Below are positions 9,054 through 15,269 of a DNA stretch of 22,373 bases, one piece after another. The notes beneath the pieces are model-generated. The model was not told where the DNA came from. It worked only from the letters and a program-made list of their open reading frames with translations, and did no database searches. Position 1 is the stretch's first letter. Every line of letters begins with the position of its first letter. This DNA comes from a virus. The stretch covers positions 1 through 22,373 of IMG/VR virus record IMGVR_UViG_3300010885_004823, one strand, 5' to 3'. The translations under genes and the position numbers were made by a program.

Positions 9054-9479
9054 TCATTTTTCCTTTGAACGTCTAACTACCACGGTATAAGAATTCTCCA
9101 CATTGAGGCCAAGTGGTAGAACTTCGGGATTCTCAGCGAGAAAGTCTTTCATGTTTGTTTGATGAAGTCTCTTCTCTAACAGGCCAAATGCACCGTGCTC
9201 CTCAATGAGGTCGTACATTGAATCCCAATCGTTCGTCCAGTACCGTGACTTTACTGAGCGAATGATCGTGCCATGTGGGGTACGAATGCTGTCGGCATTC
9301 ATGTCTTTGCATACATCGAGCATCTGTGTTTCCAAAACTTCCAGTTGCTCTTTGAGTTCGTTGTCTTCAGCTTCAAACGCGCGCTTGTTGTCGGCACGAT
9401 GATCTCTGATCTTGATGTAGATTGCGGCCAGCTTGTCCAAATCTACGGGGGTAACTCTGTCCTGAACTTCATCGTCCAT
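9054..9479 (-). CDS. Coiled-coil phage protein, 141 aa, Gp157-like
   Basis: An N-terminal ~60-residue charged coiled coil (IRDHRADNKRAFEAEDNEL region) is followed by a globular half with PHGTIIRSVKSRYW and DWDSMYDLIEEHG. This 'coiled coil, T.hGt, Dw..f..fi.e.g..dll..r' layout resembles phage Gp157-type proteins found next to ssDNA-binding and recombination genes; the exact function is unknown. It is the first gene behind the promoter at 9540-9567, with a leader of about 53 bases and a good ribosome site (AGGAG, 6 bases before ATG). The family name is tentative; the phage replication context is firm. Confidence 0.65.
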   Translation of the reverse strand: MDDEVQDRVTPVDLDKLAAIYIKIRDHRADNKRAFEAEDNELKEQLEVLETQMLDVCKDMNADSIRTPHGTIIRSVKSRYWTNDWDSMYDLIEEHGAFGLLEKRLHQTNMKDFLAENPEVLPLGLNVENSYTVVVRRSKEK

Positions 9480-9539
9480 CTGATGCTCCTAATAAGTGAG
9501 TGGGGGGTATGTCGGTGAGGCAATGCGCCACACAAATCC

Positions 9540-9567
9540 AGTATACCCTAACTTTTTACATTGTCAA
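9540..9567 (-). promoter_or_regulatory. Sigma70-type promoter for the 9479-4856 gene block
   Basis: On the minus strand: -35 TTGACA (9567-9562), 16-base spacer, -10 TATACT (9545-9540). The -35 lies inside the last codons of the SNF2 helicase gene, whose TAG is in the spacer. TTGACAATGTAAA is identical to the start of the promoter at 18673-18700 and has dyad symmetry (TT.ACA.TGT.AA), so it may also be an operator. Confidence 0.8.
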
Positions 9568-10951
9568 TAGTCTCTGGAGAAATTTCTTGACGGTAAAGGT
9601 CAATCACTTTTTGGTGGTTGCTAATGTTGCCCTGAAGCAGCTTGTACATCTTGGTTTCGATGGGGCTACCCGTGATATGCACCACAGTCATGTTGTTGAC
9701 TTGTCCGGGGCGGTCGATACGTGCGTTGGCTTGCAGGTACGTCTCGACGCTGGTGCAGGGAGCATACCAAATGATTGTGTTGGCGGCGGTTAGCGTTAAC
9801 CCGTGGGATGCTGCTTTCGGCTGGATAATTAGCACCTTGGGCTCTGACTGCTCTTGAAACTGCTTGACGATATCTGAGCGCCTGTTCACGGGAACCGAGC
9901 CGTTGATGACCTCGCACGTAATGTTGTGCTTGACCAAGTGCTTTTGCAGCAGTTCAATGGTGTGCGTGAACGGAACAAACACAAGCACCTTGTGGCTCGA
10001 CTCTTCGATGACCTCTTGAACTACGTTCAACCGACTGCTCACATCGAACTCAATGACTTCGTGCGTATCCGTATACACCGCACCTCCAGCTATTTGCAGC
10101 AGCTTGTTGATCTGCACGGCGGCATTGACAGCAGATACTTCTTCTCCAGCAGCCTCAATCAGCATCTGCTTCTTCAGTATGTTGTAGTACTTGAGTTGCT
10201 GGGGTGTAAGTGGTGCGTCTCGGTCAACAAATATGAGTGGCGGTAAGTCAAGGCACTGCGCTTTCTCGAACCTTATGGCAGGTTGCAACGCTTGGTACAC
10301 AAGTGCTTGAGCCGTGGGCTTCGGAACCCAGCGATAGTCCGTTATCTTCAGCATCACTGAGTCTCGGAACTGACCAAAGAAGGCTGGTACACCCTTGGGG
10401 TTCACGAGCTTTGCCAATCCGTAAGCATCCACAGGCGACTGTGCAGCGGGCGTACCCGTCAACATCCACAGACCCTTGATAACTTTTGTCAGGTCGCGCA
10501 AGTCTTTCCAACGTGCGGTCTGCGCGTTCTTGTACGCAGATGCCTCGTCCACCACGATGAGGTCAAACCCCCCGGCAATGATTTCTTTTTTGACGATGCC
10601 CACGCCATCAAAGTTAATGACGACAAACTCGGCACCGAGGCCCACAATCTCTTTGCGCTTACGTGCGGCTCCATAAGCAATGGATACGGTTCTGTGTATC
10701 GCAAATTTAAACAGGTCGTTCTGCCAAGCCGACTTCATGATCGACAAGGGGCAGATCACTAACACGCGCTTCACTAACCCAATGGATATGAGGTAGTCAA
10801 CAGCCCAGATCACTGATGCCGTCTTACCTGTACCCTGCTCGTTGAAGCAGAACGCCTTGCGGTTGATTGTGAGGAACTCTGATGTTGTCTTCTGATGCGC
10901 GAACGGAGTGAACCCCGGAGGACGGGGCCACGTGTACTCTGATAAATTCAT
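9548..10951 (-). CDS. SNF2-like superfamily 2 helicase/ATPase
   Basis: A 467-residue ATP-driven DNA translocase of the short SNF2-like type common in phages. The motifs appear in order: motif I NEQGTGKT (37-44), motif II DEAS (135-138, a DEAH variant), motif III LTGTP (164-168) and motif VI ARIDRPGQ (410-417). Both RecA-like lobes are present and there are no extra domains, so it is a minimal core enzyme. The ATG at 10951 overlaps the stop of the upstream HNH-like gene (ATGA). The end carries the downstream promoter. A role in replication restart, recombination or protein displacement on DNA is inferred from the family. Confidence 0.92.
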   Translation of the reverse strand: MNLSEYTWPRPPGFTPFAHQKTTSEFLTINRKAFCFNEQGTGKTASVIWAVDYLISIGLVKRVLVICPLSIMKSAWQNDLFKFAIHRTVSIAYGAARKRKEIVGLGAEFVVINFDGVGIVKKEIIAGGFDLIVVDEASAYKNAQTARWKDLRDLTKVIKGLWMLTGTPAAQSPVDAYGLAKLVNPKGVPAFFGQFRDSVMLKITDYRWVPKPTAQALVYQALQPAIRFEKAQCLDLPPLIFVDRDAPLTPQQLKYYNILKKQMLIEAAGEEVSAVNAAVQINKLLQIAGGAVYTDTHEVIEFDVSSRLNVVQEVIEESSHKVLVFVPFTHTIELLQKHLVKHNITCEVINGSVPVNRRSDIVKQFQEQSEPKVLIIQPKAASHGLTLTAANTIIWYAPCTSVETYLQANARIDRPGQVNNMTVVHITGSPIETKMYKLLQGNISNHQKVIDLYRQEISPETIDNVKS

Positions 10952-11262
10952 TTTTTCTTGCGCTCTTTGGTACTTACTTCTGATACGACTTTGTGGTTTG
11001 AGCCACGCTTAAATGATCGGTTCTTTACCGGGGCTTCCAAGCGCACACCGTTCTTGTTAGTGCCGCCTTTCGACAGAGCCACTCGGTGCGCAACGTCCTT
11101 GCCTTCGCGGACATCGGCACGACCATCTTTGTTCTGGTCTGGGTTCTTCTTGTCTATGCCTTCTCTGGCGCGTTGACGCTCCAAGCGCTCTGGGTTCTCA
11201 CCCCGCGCAATCTGCTGGGTGTACTCTTTCTTATACGGTCTAGGTTTGTTAACGTATGGCAT
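10948..11262 (-). CDS. Small basic HNH-like phage protein, 104 aa
   Basis: Very basic, with GKDVAHRVALSKGGTN at ~55-69 followed by KNRSFKR at 80-86. This matches the 'gkDVdHk.pLs.GGsN...N.RsfkR' core of a common small phage protein family with an HNH-like fold. Here the residue before the His (Asp in most relatives I recall) is Ala58, while H59 and the Asn-Arg block remain. It may be a structural DNA-binding protein or a weakened nuclease. The ribosome site AGGAG is 10 bases upstream and lies within the end of the 116-residue gene (14-base overlap). Small freestanding HNH proteins in phages can be packaging helpers or homing enzymes; the context does not decide. Confidence 0.7.
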   Translation of the reverse strand: MPYVNKPRPYKKEYTQQIARGENPERLERQRAREGIDKKNPDQNKDGRADVREGKDVAHRVALSKGGTNKNGVRLEAPVKNRSFKRGSNHKVVSEVSTKERKKK

Positions 11263-11599
11263 GGTATTCGTTCTCCTTTAGTTTACGGATATTGAAATAA
11301 GCATTGGGGTTGTCCTTGAGTCTTTTTATCTTGTACCCGAGAACTAAAGCCGCACAAATAAATTCGCCGTTAGCTACGTACTGCCCCATCACTCTCTCGA
11401 CTACGTGCTTCAAGCCATAACTAGAGCTTGCGGTATTTACCGTTTTGCGTCGATCAAGCCCATCATGTCTGAGCAACCATTCAGCGCAAAGGTTTACAGC
11501 TTCTATACGAATTTCACCCTCCCCACCAAAACCAAATTGGGTTAGGTCAGGGTACTTAGCTTTAACTTGTGCAATCTTGTCTTCAAATTCATTAGCCAT
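11249..11599 (-). CDS. Conserved-looking hypothetical protein, 116 aa
   Basis: The middle of the protein reads SSSYGLKHVVERVMGQYVANGEFICAALVLGY, followed by NAYFNIRKL. I associate this 'SSYGLKH.vE...G.Yv.NG.fI.AA...G' pattern with a family of unknown function on plasmids and phages. No catalytic motif, signal peptide or membrane helix is evident. The start at 11599 has AGGAG 7 bases upstream and lies 3 bases after the Cas4-like nuclease gene. Its placement between the nuclease and the HNH-like/SNF2 genes suggests a DNA-metabolism accessory, but this is inference only. Confidence 0.75.
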   Translation of the reverse strand: MANEFEDKIAQVKAKYPDLTQFGFGGEGEIRIEAVNLCAEWLLRHDGLDRRKTVNTASSSYGLKHVVERVMGQYVANGEFICAALVLGYKIKRLKDNPNAYFNIRKLKENEYHAIR

Positions 11600-11602
11600 A
11601 CT

Positions 11603-12265
11603 TTAGCTCCTGTTGTATTCACATTCTCTGATTGGGCAAAATTTGCAAAGCGGGCCTTGCACGGGGTTCCAGACACCATTGTCTAATGCCGCTTCGATTC
11701 TTGCAACGTCCCGTGCAGGGGACTCGATGTACTTGGAAACCATCTCGACGTGATGCTCAGCCTTGACGAACTCTTTACTCACTACGAAAAGAAGAGCAGA
11801 CTTCACTCTCTTGACTTCCGGGAACTTGGCGAACAGGCCACAGGCCACAAGATCGAGTTGCTTCACGTCCGCATACCTCGCACTCTTGCTTGTCTTGTAG
11901 TCCACCGAGTGAGCCGTCCCAGTCTCCCGATTGATAACCACCAAATCGGCTATCCCATGCCACCACACATTCGGTGCATCGAAATCGCAGCTTTCTAAGT
12001 TCTTTGTCAACCCAAGCTTTACCTCGCATAACTTATCTCCGGGTATGTCCTTGAGCGTGTCTAGGATAGCTCGCATATACGCAAACTGTTCAGGGACGGG
12101 GGTGCCATCGCGGATGTACTCCTCCGCTACAGTGTGAGCCAGCTTACCGTACATAGTTGCATGCGTGTCGGACTCAACGATGTCCTTAGCTATCTTGGTA
12201 TGGTAGTACTTCTTAGGGCACTGCTGAAATGTTTTCAGACTGCTGAACGACCAGACGATACTCAT
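11603..12265 (-). CDS. PD-(D/E)XK nuclease of the Cas4/RecB type with a predicted Fe-S cluster
   Basis: A 220-residue single-domain exonuclease. It opens with WSFSSLKTFQQCPKKYY, the typical RecB/AddB/Cas4 start. Catalytic residues visible are H44 (GKLAHTVAEE), D107 (GIADLVV) and the DYK triad at 122-124, with the QLDLVACGL helix following. C16 together with C207, C210 and C215 forms the C...C-x2-C-x4-C pattern that holds a 4Fe-4S cluster in AddB and Cas4. All expected residues are present. Start ATG overlaps the upstream stop (ATGA), with AGGAG 4 bases upstream. In a phage without a CRISPR array in view, the role is probably end resection in recombination or host DNA degradation, not spacer acquisition. 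Confidence 0.9.
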   Translation of the reverse strand: MSIVWSFSSLKTFQQCPKKYYHTKIAKDIVESDTHATMYGKLAHTVAEEYIRDGTPVPEQFAYMRAILDTLKDIPGDKLCEVKLGLTKNLESCDFDAPNVWWHGIADLVVINRETGTAHSVDYKTSKSARYADVKQLDLVACGLFAKFPEVKRVKSALLFVVSKEFVKAEHHVEMVSKYIESPARDVARIEAALDNGVWNPVQGPLCKFCPIRECEYNRS

Positions 12266-12504
12266 GACGCTCCTTTTTCTTTAATCACGTCTGCTAAATA
12301 TGTGATCGCAGTAGCAATGTTGTCAAGGGAGTACGCAATCCCATCTAAAGACTCACTTAAACACGCACTTGCATGTGTCATACCTTCATACGACTTTACG
12401 CTGTGTGCTTCTATCGCTCCCATCGGAGTATTCGCATTACCGTTCCCCAGCATGGAGGCGGCTCTTAAAATTGCAGCGGCAATTGCTTCTTCGTCTAACA
12501 TCAT
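12262..12504 (-). CDS. Hypothetical small protein, 80 aa
   Basis: Ala-rich and helical (starts MMLDEEAIAAAILRAAS), with a C-terminal amphipathic stretch. No known domain is recognised. It is linked by ATGA overlaps on both sides: to the short ORF at 12501-12623 and to the Cas4-like nuclease (12262-12265). Its own end contains the AGGAG used by the nuclease gene, so it is probably translated. Function unknown. Confidence 0.65.
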   Translation of the reverse strand: MMLDEEAIAAAILRAASMLGNGNANTPMGAIEAHSVKSYEGMTHASACLSESLDGIAYSLDNIATAITYLADVIKEKGAS

Positions 12505-12623
12505 TTTGGTTCCTTAGTATTAAATATTAATAGGGTGCAACCTCTGGTTGCCGTCACGCATTTGCCCCTCGCGTTTAGGGCACTTATCCAGCGCGAATGA
12601 GCATACGCGCCAGTTGCAATCAT
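12501..12623 (-). CDS. Possible 40-aa ORF filling an otherwise empty gap
   Basis: Begins MIATGAYAHSRW and ends with TGA overlapping the next ATG (ATGA, 12504-12501). The start is preceded by AAGAAGAACAC, the same ribosome-site context used at the starts of the genes at 13246 and 13641. It fills most of the 136-base gap between two called genes. A short stem (GCAACC/GGTTGC, 12537-12551) lies within it. The composition is not strongly protein-like, so the alternative is a noncoding spacer whose start-site context was duplicated. Function unknown. Confidence 0.4.
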   Translation of the reverse strand: MIATGAYAHSRWISALNARGKCVTATRGCTLLIFNTKEPK

Positions 12624-12640
12624 GTGTTCTTCTTTAATTT

Positions 12641-13246
12641 TTAACCTCGTACCATATGTGCTTTATTTACTTCGCTAGATACATCTCTTGGGGATGCGTA
12701 TCCATTTGACTTGGGAATTTCTTCTACGTTTATTGTTGAGTCATCGTGCAAACTAGCCCCCGTATGTGATTTACCTACAGTGGCGCGGTTCATTAAAGCT
12801 GTTGCAACCTTACGCAGTGCATGGTCTGAGTCTTTAGCCAACATGGTCGTTACTATGCCAACGGCAAATAGCTTGGGGTCATACGCTTCTGTTAACTGAG
12901 GGGAAAACTGAGTGATAGTTTGTGAATTCTCATCACGCATGATGACAGGGCTGTCAGCCGACTCATCTTTTGTAATAATTGTGCTCAAGAAATGGACTTT
13001 TTCCCGCACCTTTTCAGCACCTTTTATCATCAGGCTCACATTCCCGGTATCAAAAATCCATTTCATTTTTCTCTCAATGTCTTCAGCTTCACAGCCAACT
13101 AAAAGCAATTTATGTTTGGCAGTTTCTCTAGTTGATTTATCAAGCACGTTAACATCTACGATGTAAAGCATCCCTAAAAGGGGGGCCTCCGTTGGCCTTA
13201 ATAAAGCCGCCGTTGGTGGGTGGTGAATCTTTTTGTATCTAGTCAT
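12641..13246 (-). CDS. Hypothetical protein, 201 aa
   Basis: No family is recognised. The N-terminal half is mixed alpha/beta (LLGMLYIVDVNVLD, then KHKLLLVGCEAEDIERK) and the C-terminal third is polar and probably disordered. No Cys cluster, membrane helix or nucleotide motif is present. ATG at 13246 overlaps the stop of the upstream 132-residue gene (ATGA), with AGAAG as ribosome site. As part of the run of small accessory genes between the polymerase and the nuclease, it could be an early host-interaction protein, but nothing in the sequence shows this. Confidence 0.75.
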   Translation of the reverse strand: MTRYKKIHHPPTAALLRPTEAPLLGMLYIVDVNVLDKSTRETAKHKLLLVGCEAEDIERKMKWIFDTGNVSLMIKGAEKVREKVHFLSTIITKDESADSPVIMRDENSQTITQFSPQLTEAYDPKLFAVGIVTTMLAKDSDHALRKVATALMNRATVGKSHTGASLHDDSTINVEEIPKSNGYASPRDVSSEVNKAHMVRG

Positions 13247-13641
13247 GTGTTCTTCTGCTTTAGTTTGTTGTTAATGTTCTCGTAGGTTGCTCGTAGCGAT
13301 ACTTCATGGCTGGCTACAAACTTCACACCGTCCTTGTTGATGTAGGGCGGGTCATAGTCAAAGTGTTTAAACACCGCGCATCCCAGCAACTCCTCGTCTG
13401 TCAGACCTACCCAAGGCCGCACGTAGTCTTGAATGTCATCGTCCTCGGTTAGCTTTGCTTGCGCTGCGGCTTGTTTACTTTGAAATCCTGTCATAAGCTC
13501 TCCTTTGCCCTTGTCGTCGTATGCCGCTTTCCACTTTGCGTACTTGGCTTGGCATTTGTCGCAGTCGCACTCCCATGTGCACTCGTCAGGGTCAACAATG
13601 TCGCCTTCCCTTTTTATCGGTGCGTCACCAAATTTAGTCAT
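13243..13641 (-). CDS. Hypothetical Cys-rich phage protein, 132 aa
   Basis: The N-terminus contains CTWECDCDKCQAKY (residues ~21-34), four Cys and acidic residues that could bind a metal. The C-terminal half has RPWVGLTDEELLGC and DPPYINKDGVKF, phrases typical of short phage proteins of unknown function. The start at 13641 has AGGAG 7 bases upstream and overlaps the stop of the 55-residue gene (ATGA). No enzymatic motif is seen. Confidence 0.75.
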   Translation of the reverse strand: MTKFGDAPIKREGDIVDPDECTWECDCDKCQAKYAKWKAAYDDKGKGELMTGFQSKQAAAQAKLTEDDDIQDYVRPWVGLTDEELLGCAVFKHFDYDPPYINKDGVKFVASHEVSLRATYENINNKLKQKNT

Positions 13642-13805
13642 GTGTTCTCCTTGAGTGGCTTGATTACCCTCTCTAAAGATTCGTCTGTTCGTGTCTTAGT
13701 CGCCTTCATGTAAACAAGCAGTTCCTCAATTTCTTCAATTGAGTACAGCCCTGCAAGAACGTGAAAGCGGTCTACGCCGTAGGTTTTTTCTGTGTACTCA
13801 TCCAT
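13638..13805 (-). CDS. Small acidic hypothetical protein, 55 aa
   Basis: Begins MDEYTEKTYGVDRFHVLAGL and ends KPLKENT, with a coherent amphipathic helix (YSIEEIEELLVYMKA) in the middle. AGGAGAAG lies just upstream of the ATG. It overlaps the end of the 109-residue gene by 8 bases and its TGA overlaps the next ATG (ATGA at 13641-13638). The fit between flanking genes, good ribosome site and protein-like sequence make it a likely real gene. Function unknown. Confidence 0.75.
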   Translation of the reverse strand: MDEYTEKTYGVDRFHVLAGLYSIEEIEELLVYMKATKTRTDESLERVIKPLKENT

Positions 13806-14127
13806 TGTTCTTCTCCTGTGGTGGTGTGCAGGTATGGACAGTGGTCAAGTCAGCAGTGCGCTTGCCGCATCGTTCGCAGAAGTTGCGCTCCTGCACTGGC
13901 AGGGGTGCTGGCTGTGCCTTCAGTTGCTTGCAATACCCGCGATGCTGGCAAGCGTTGTGTGGCGATTCAATGTTTGATTGACCCGGCCATTCTTCGGCTG
14001 GCTGCACTGGCTGTGCCAATGCTTCTTTGATGGCGGCAATGTAGTGTTTCTTTGGTAGCCCATGCATATAGTCCGGGCAATAAACGTCTATTGCCTCAAG
14101 CGCCAGCTTTAGTGCTTCTTTAGTCAT
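13798..14127 (-). CDS. Small zinc-ribbon-like phage protein, 109 aa
   Basis: The N-terminal helix region MTKEALKLALEAIDVY and IAAIKEALAQPVQP resembles a recurring type of small protein in Burkholderiales phages and prophages. The C-terminal half has NFCERCGKRT and HTC (C-x2-C and H-x-C), a likely zinc site, after a first Cys pair in HNACQHRGYC. Function unknown. ATG overlaps the preceding stop (ATGA) and uses AGGGGACAAGC as ribosome site, the same 18-base junction found at the next gene upstream. Confidence 0.75.
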   Translation of the reverse strand: MTKEALKLALEAIDVYCPDYMHGLPKKHYIAAIKEALAQPVQPAEEWPGQSNIESPHNACQHRGYCKQLKAQPAPLPVQERNFCERCGKRTADLTTVHTCTPPQEKNNG

Positions 14128-14414
14128 GCTTGTCCCCTTTCGTTAATAAGATGCGCGATATGGTCGCAAGCCGCCGCAGCCGCTCGCGTGATTTCCATGC
14201 TCATCATTGTGTGTAAGCTGCCGCCCGGTTTGTAGTTTGCTGCGTGCTCTTTTGCCACCTCTGCACACGCCTCGCGCTCTTCAGCAAGTAGCATTTTTAT
14301 TCTGTCCCCGTACATTGACACCACAATTGTCGGCAGACCGATTGCTCGGGCGCGGTCATACAACTTAATGTCTTCGGCTGTTAAAGTAACAGTAACATCA
14401 TCGTGCTTAGTCAT
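14124..14414 (-). CDS. Small helical phage protein with 'EREACAEVA' motif, 96 aa
   Basis: Residues ~50-60 read AEEREACAEVAKEHA, followed by a Met-rich helix and an ending HLINERGQA. The 'EREACA' helix is shared with the neighbouring 76-residue protein and is a familiar motif of small Burkholderiales phage proteins with no known function. The last five codons also form the ribosome site of the next gene (GGGGACAAGCATGA). Start ATG overlaps the upstream stop. Probably a cytoplasmic accessory protein. Confidence 0.75.
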   Translation of the reverse strand: MTKHDDVTVTLTAEDIKLYDRARAIGLPTIVVSMYGDRIKMLLAEEREACAEVAKEHAANYKPGGSLHTMMSMEITRAAAAACDHIAHLINERGQA

Positions 14415-14641
14415 GCTTGTCCCCTTGCTCGGATGGCATCAGCGCAAACATCAGCACCCTCCCAATACGCACTACTGGCCTGTTCATCACACACCTTCGC
14501 ACACGCCTCGCGCTCTGCGGCTACTGCATTCATCAAAGCTTCAAGCTCATCAGCAGCTTCTTGCTGTAGGTCTCCCCATGACGATACGCCCCGGCTTGCG
14601 GTGTCGCGCAGTCTGGCTATCAGTTCTTCTGTATGTGTCAT
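14411..14641 (-). CDS. Small helical phage protein with 'AEREACAKVCD' motif, 76 aa
   Basis: Starts MTHTEELIARLRDTAS; the middle is an Ala/Glu-rich helix with AAEREACAKVCDEQA, and it ends IRARGQA. It is related in its C-terminal half to the 96-residue neighbour, and the two end in the same RGQA because both stops sit in the same coupling junction. The ATG at 14641 lies 3 bases after the stop of the 47-residue gene, with AGGAG embedded in that gene's end (CAGGAGTAGAG). Function unknown. Confidence 0.75.
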   Translation of the reverse strand: MTHTEELIARLRDTASRGVSSWGDLQQEAADELEALMNAVAAEREACAKVCDEQASSAYWEGADVCADAIRARGQA

Positions 14642-14644
14642 TCT

Positions 14645-14788
14645 CTACTCCTGTTCTGGTGGTAATCTGAACTCCCAAAATCCGTAGGCATCGCCTCTAC
14701 TCCAGCGCTCCCACGAAAAGTGGATGTCCCTTGTTTTCTTGTTAACGTACTTCCACAGTATGCGCACACCATCTTCTGTGTATGTCAT
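14645..14788 (-). CDS. Small aromatic-rich phage protein, 47 aa
   Basis: Begins MTYTEDGVRILWKYVNKK and contains HFSWERWSRGDAYGFWEFR, a Trp-rich pattern like other very short phage proteins ('yGyWe.R'). The ATG comes 1 base after the stop of the 159-residue gene, and its TAG is followed 3 bases later by the next ATG. It exactly fills an otherwise unexplained 148-base gap, which supports it being a gene. Function unknown. Confidence 0.72.
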   Translation of the reverse strand: MTYTEDGVRILWKYVNKKTRDIHFSWERWSRGDAYGFWEFRLPPEQE

Positions 14789-14789
14789 T

Positions 14790-15269
14790 TCATACCTTCT
14801 TCGGTTTAATTGCTCTCATACGTTTCTGTTTAAAGTCCTCAATGACTAGCTTGAATGCAGCGCCCATATCTTTCACAGTGATGACCTCAAGCTGCGCATC
14901 GTGTAGCTCCATCACCACATTGAGTGCGTCCATCTCCGATGCCTTGAGCACAAACCGACCTGACTCCGCACCGCGTACACCTACCTCGTACAGCGCATCC
15001 AGCCCAGCGCGTACCTCTGGGAAGTAGTCACGCCCAAAGCCTAAGCGGTACAACGCTTCAACAATGTTGACTGCCTGTATCAGCGCATCGATGTCCTTGC
15101 GGGTAGCAACGCCTCGGGTCAACGCAGTCAACGCATCGTGGTTCTTGATCTTCAGGTCAACCAAGAAACTGTCGTGCTGCGCCACCGGGGTGATACTCTC
15201 CAGTACGTAAGCTAGCGGGTTCTGTAGCACGGGCTTTGGCCTGTACTTGCTACGTTTGCGCATCAGCAT
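14790..15269 (-). CDS. Hypothetical phage protein, 159 aa, directly after the polymerase
   Basis: The basic N-terminus RKRSKYRPKPVLQNPLAYVL is followed by an all-helical body (KNHDALTALTRGVA, DIDALIQAVNIVEALYRLG). Similar 'RKRSKYRPK..' proteins are, as far as I know, widespread in Burkholderiales phages without assigned function. Two starts are possible: ATG at 15269, overlapping the polymerase end by 7 bases, or ATG at 15263, sharing TGATG with the polymerase stop. The second gives 157 residues beginning MRKRSKY and is equally credible. No catalytic or membrane features are seen. Confidence 0.78.
   Translation of the reverse strand: MLMRKRSKYRPKPVLQNPLAYVLESITPVAQHDSFLVDLKIKNHDALTALTRGVATRKDIDALIQAVNIVEALYRLGFGRDYFPEVRAGLDALYEVGVRGAESGRFVLKASEMDALNVVMELHDAQLEVITVKDMGAAFKLVIEDFKQKRMRAIKPKKV

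Noticed and set aside
11603-12265. Cas4-like gene as evidence of a CRISPR-Cas locus
   Set aside because: No repeat-spacer array and no cas1/cas2 in the window; Cas4/RecB-like nucleases are common in phages on their own.
12537-12551. Short hairpin GCAACC-TCT-GGTTGC as a terminator
   Set aside because: Only a 6-bp stem with no T-run on either strand, inside a possible 40-codon ORF; too weak to call.
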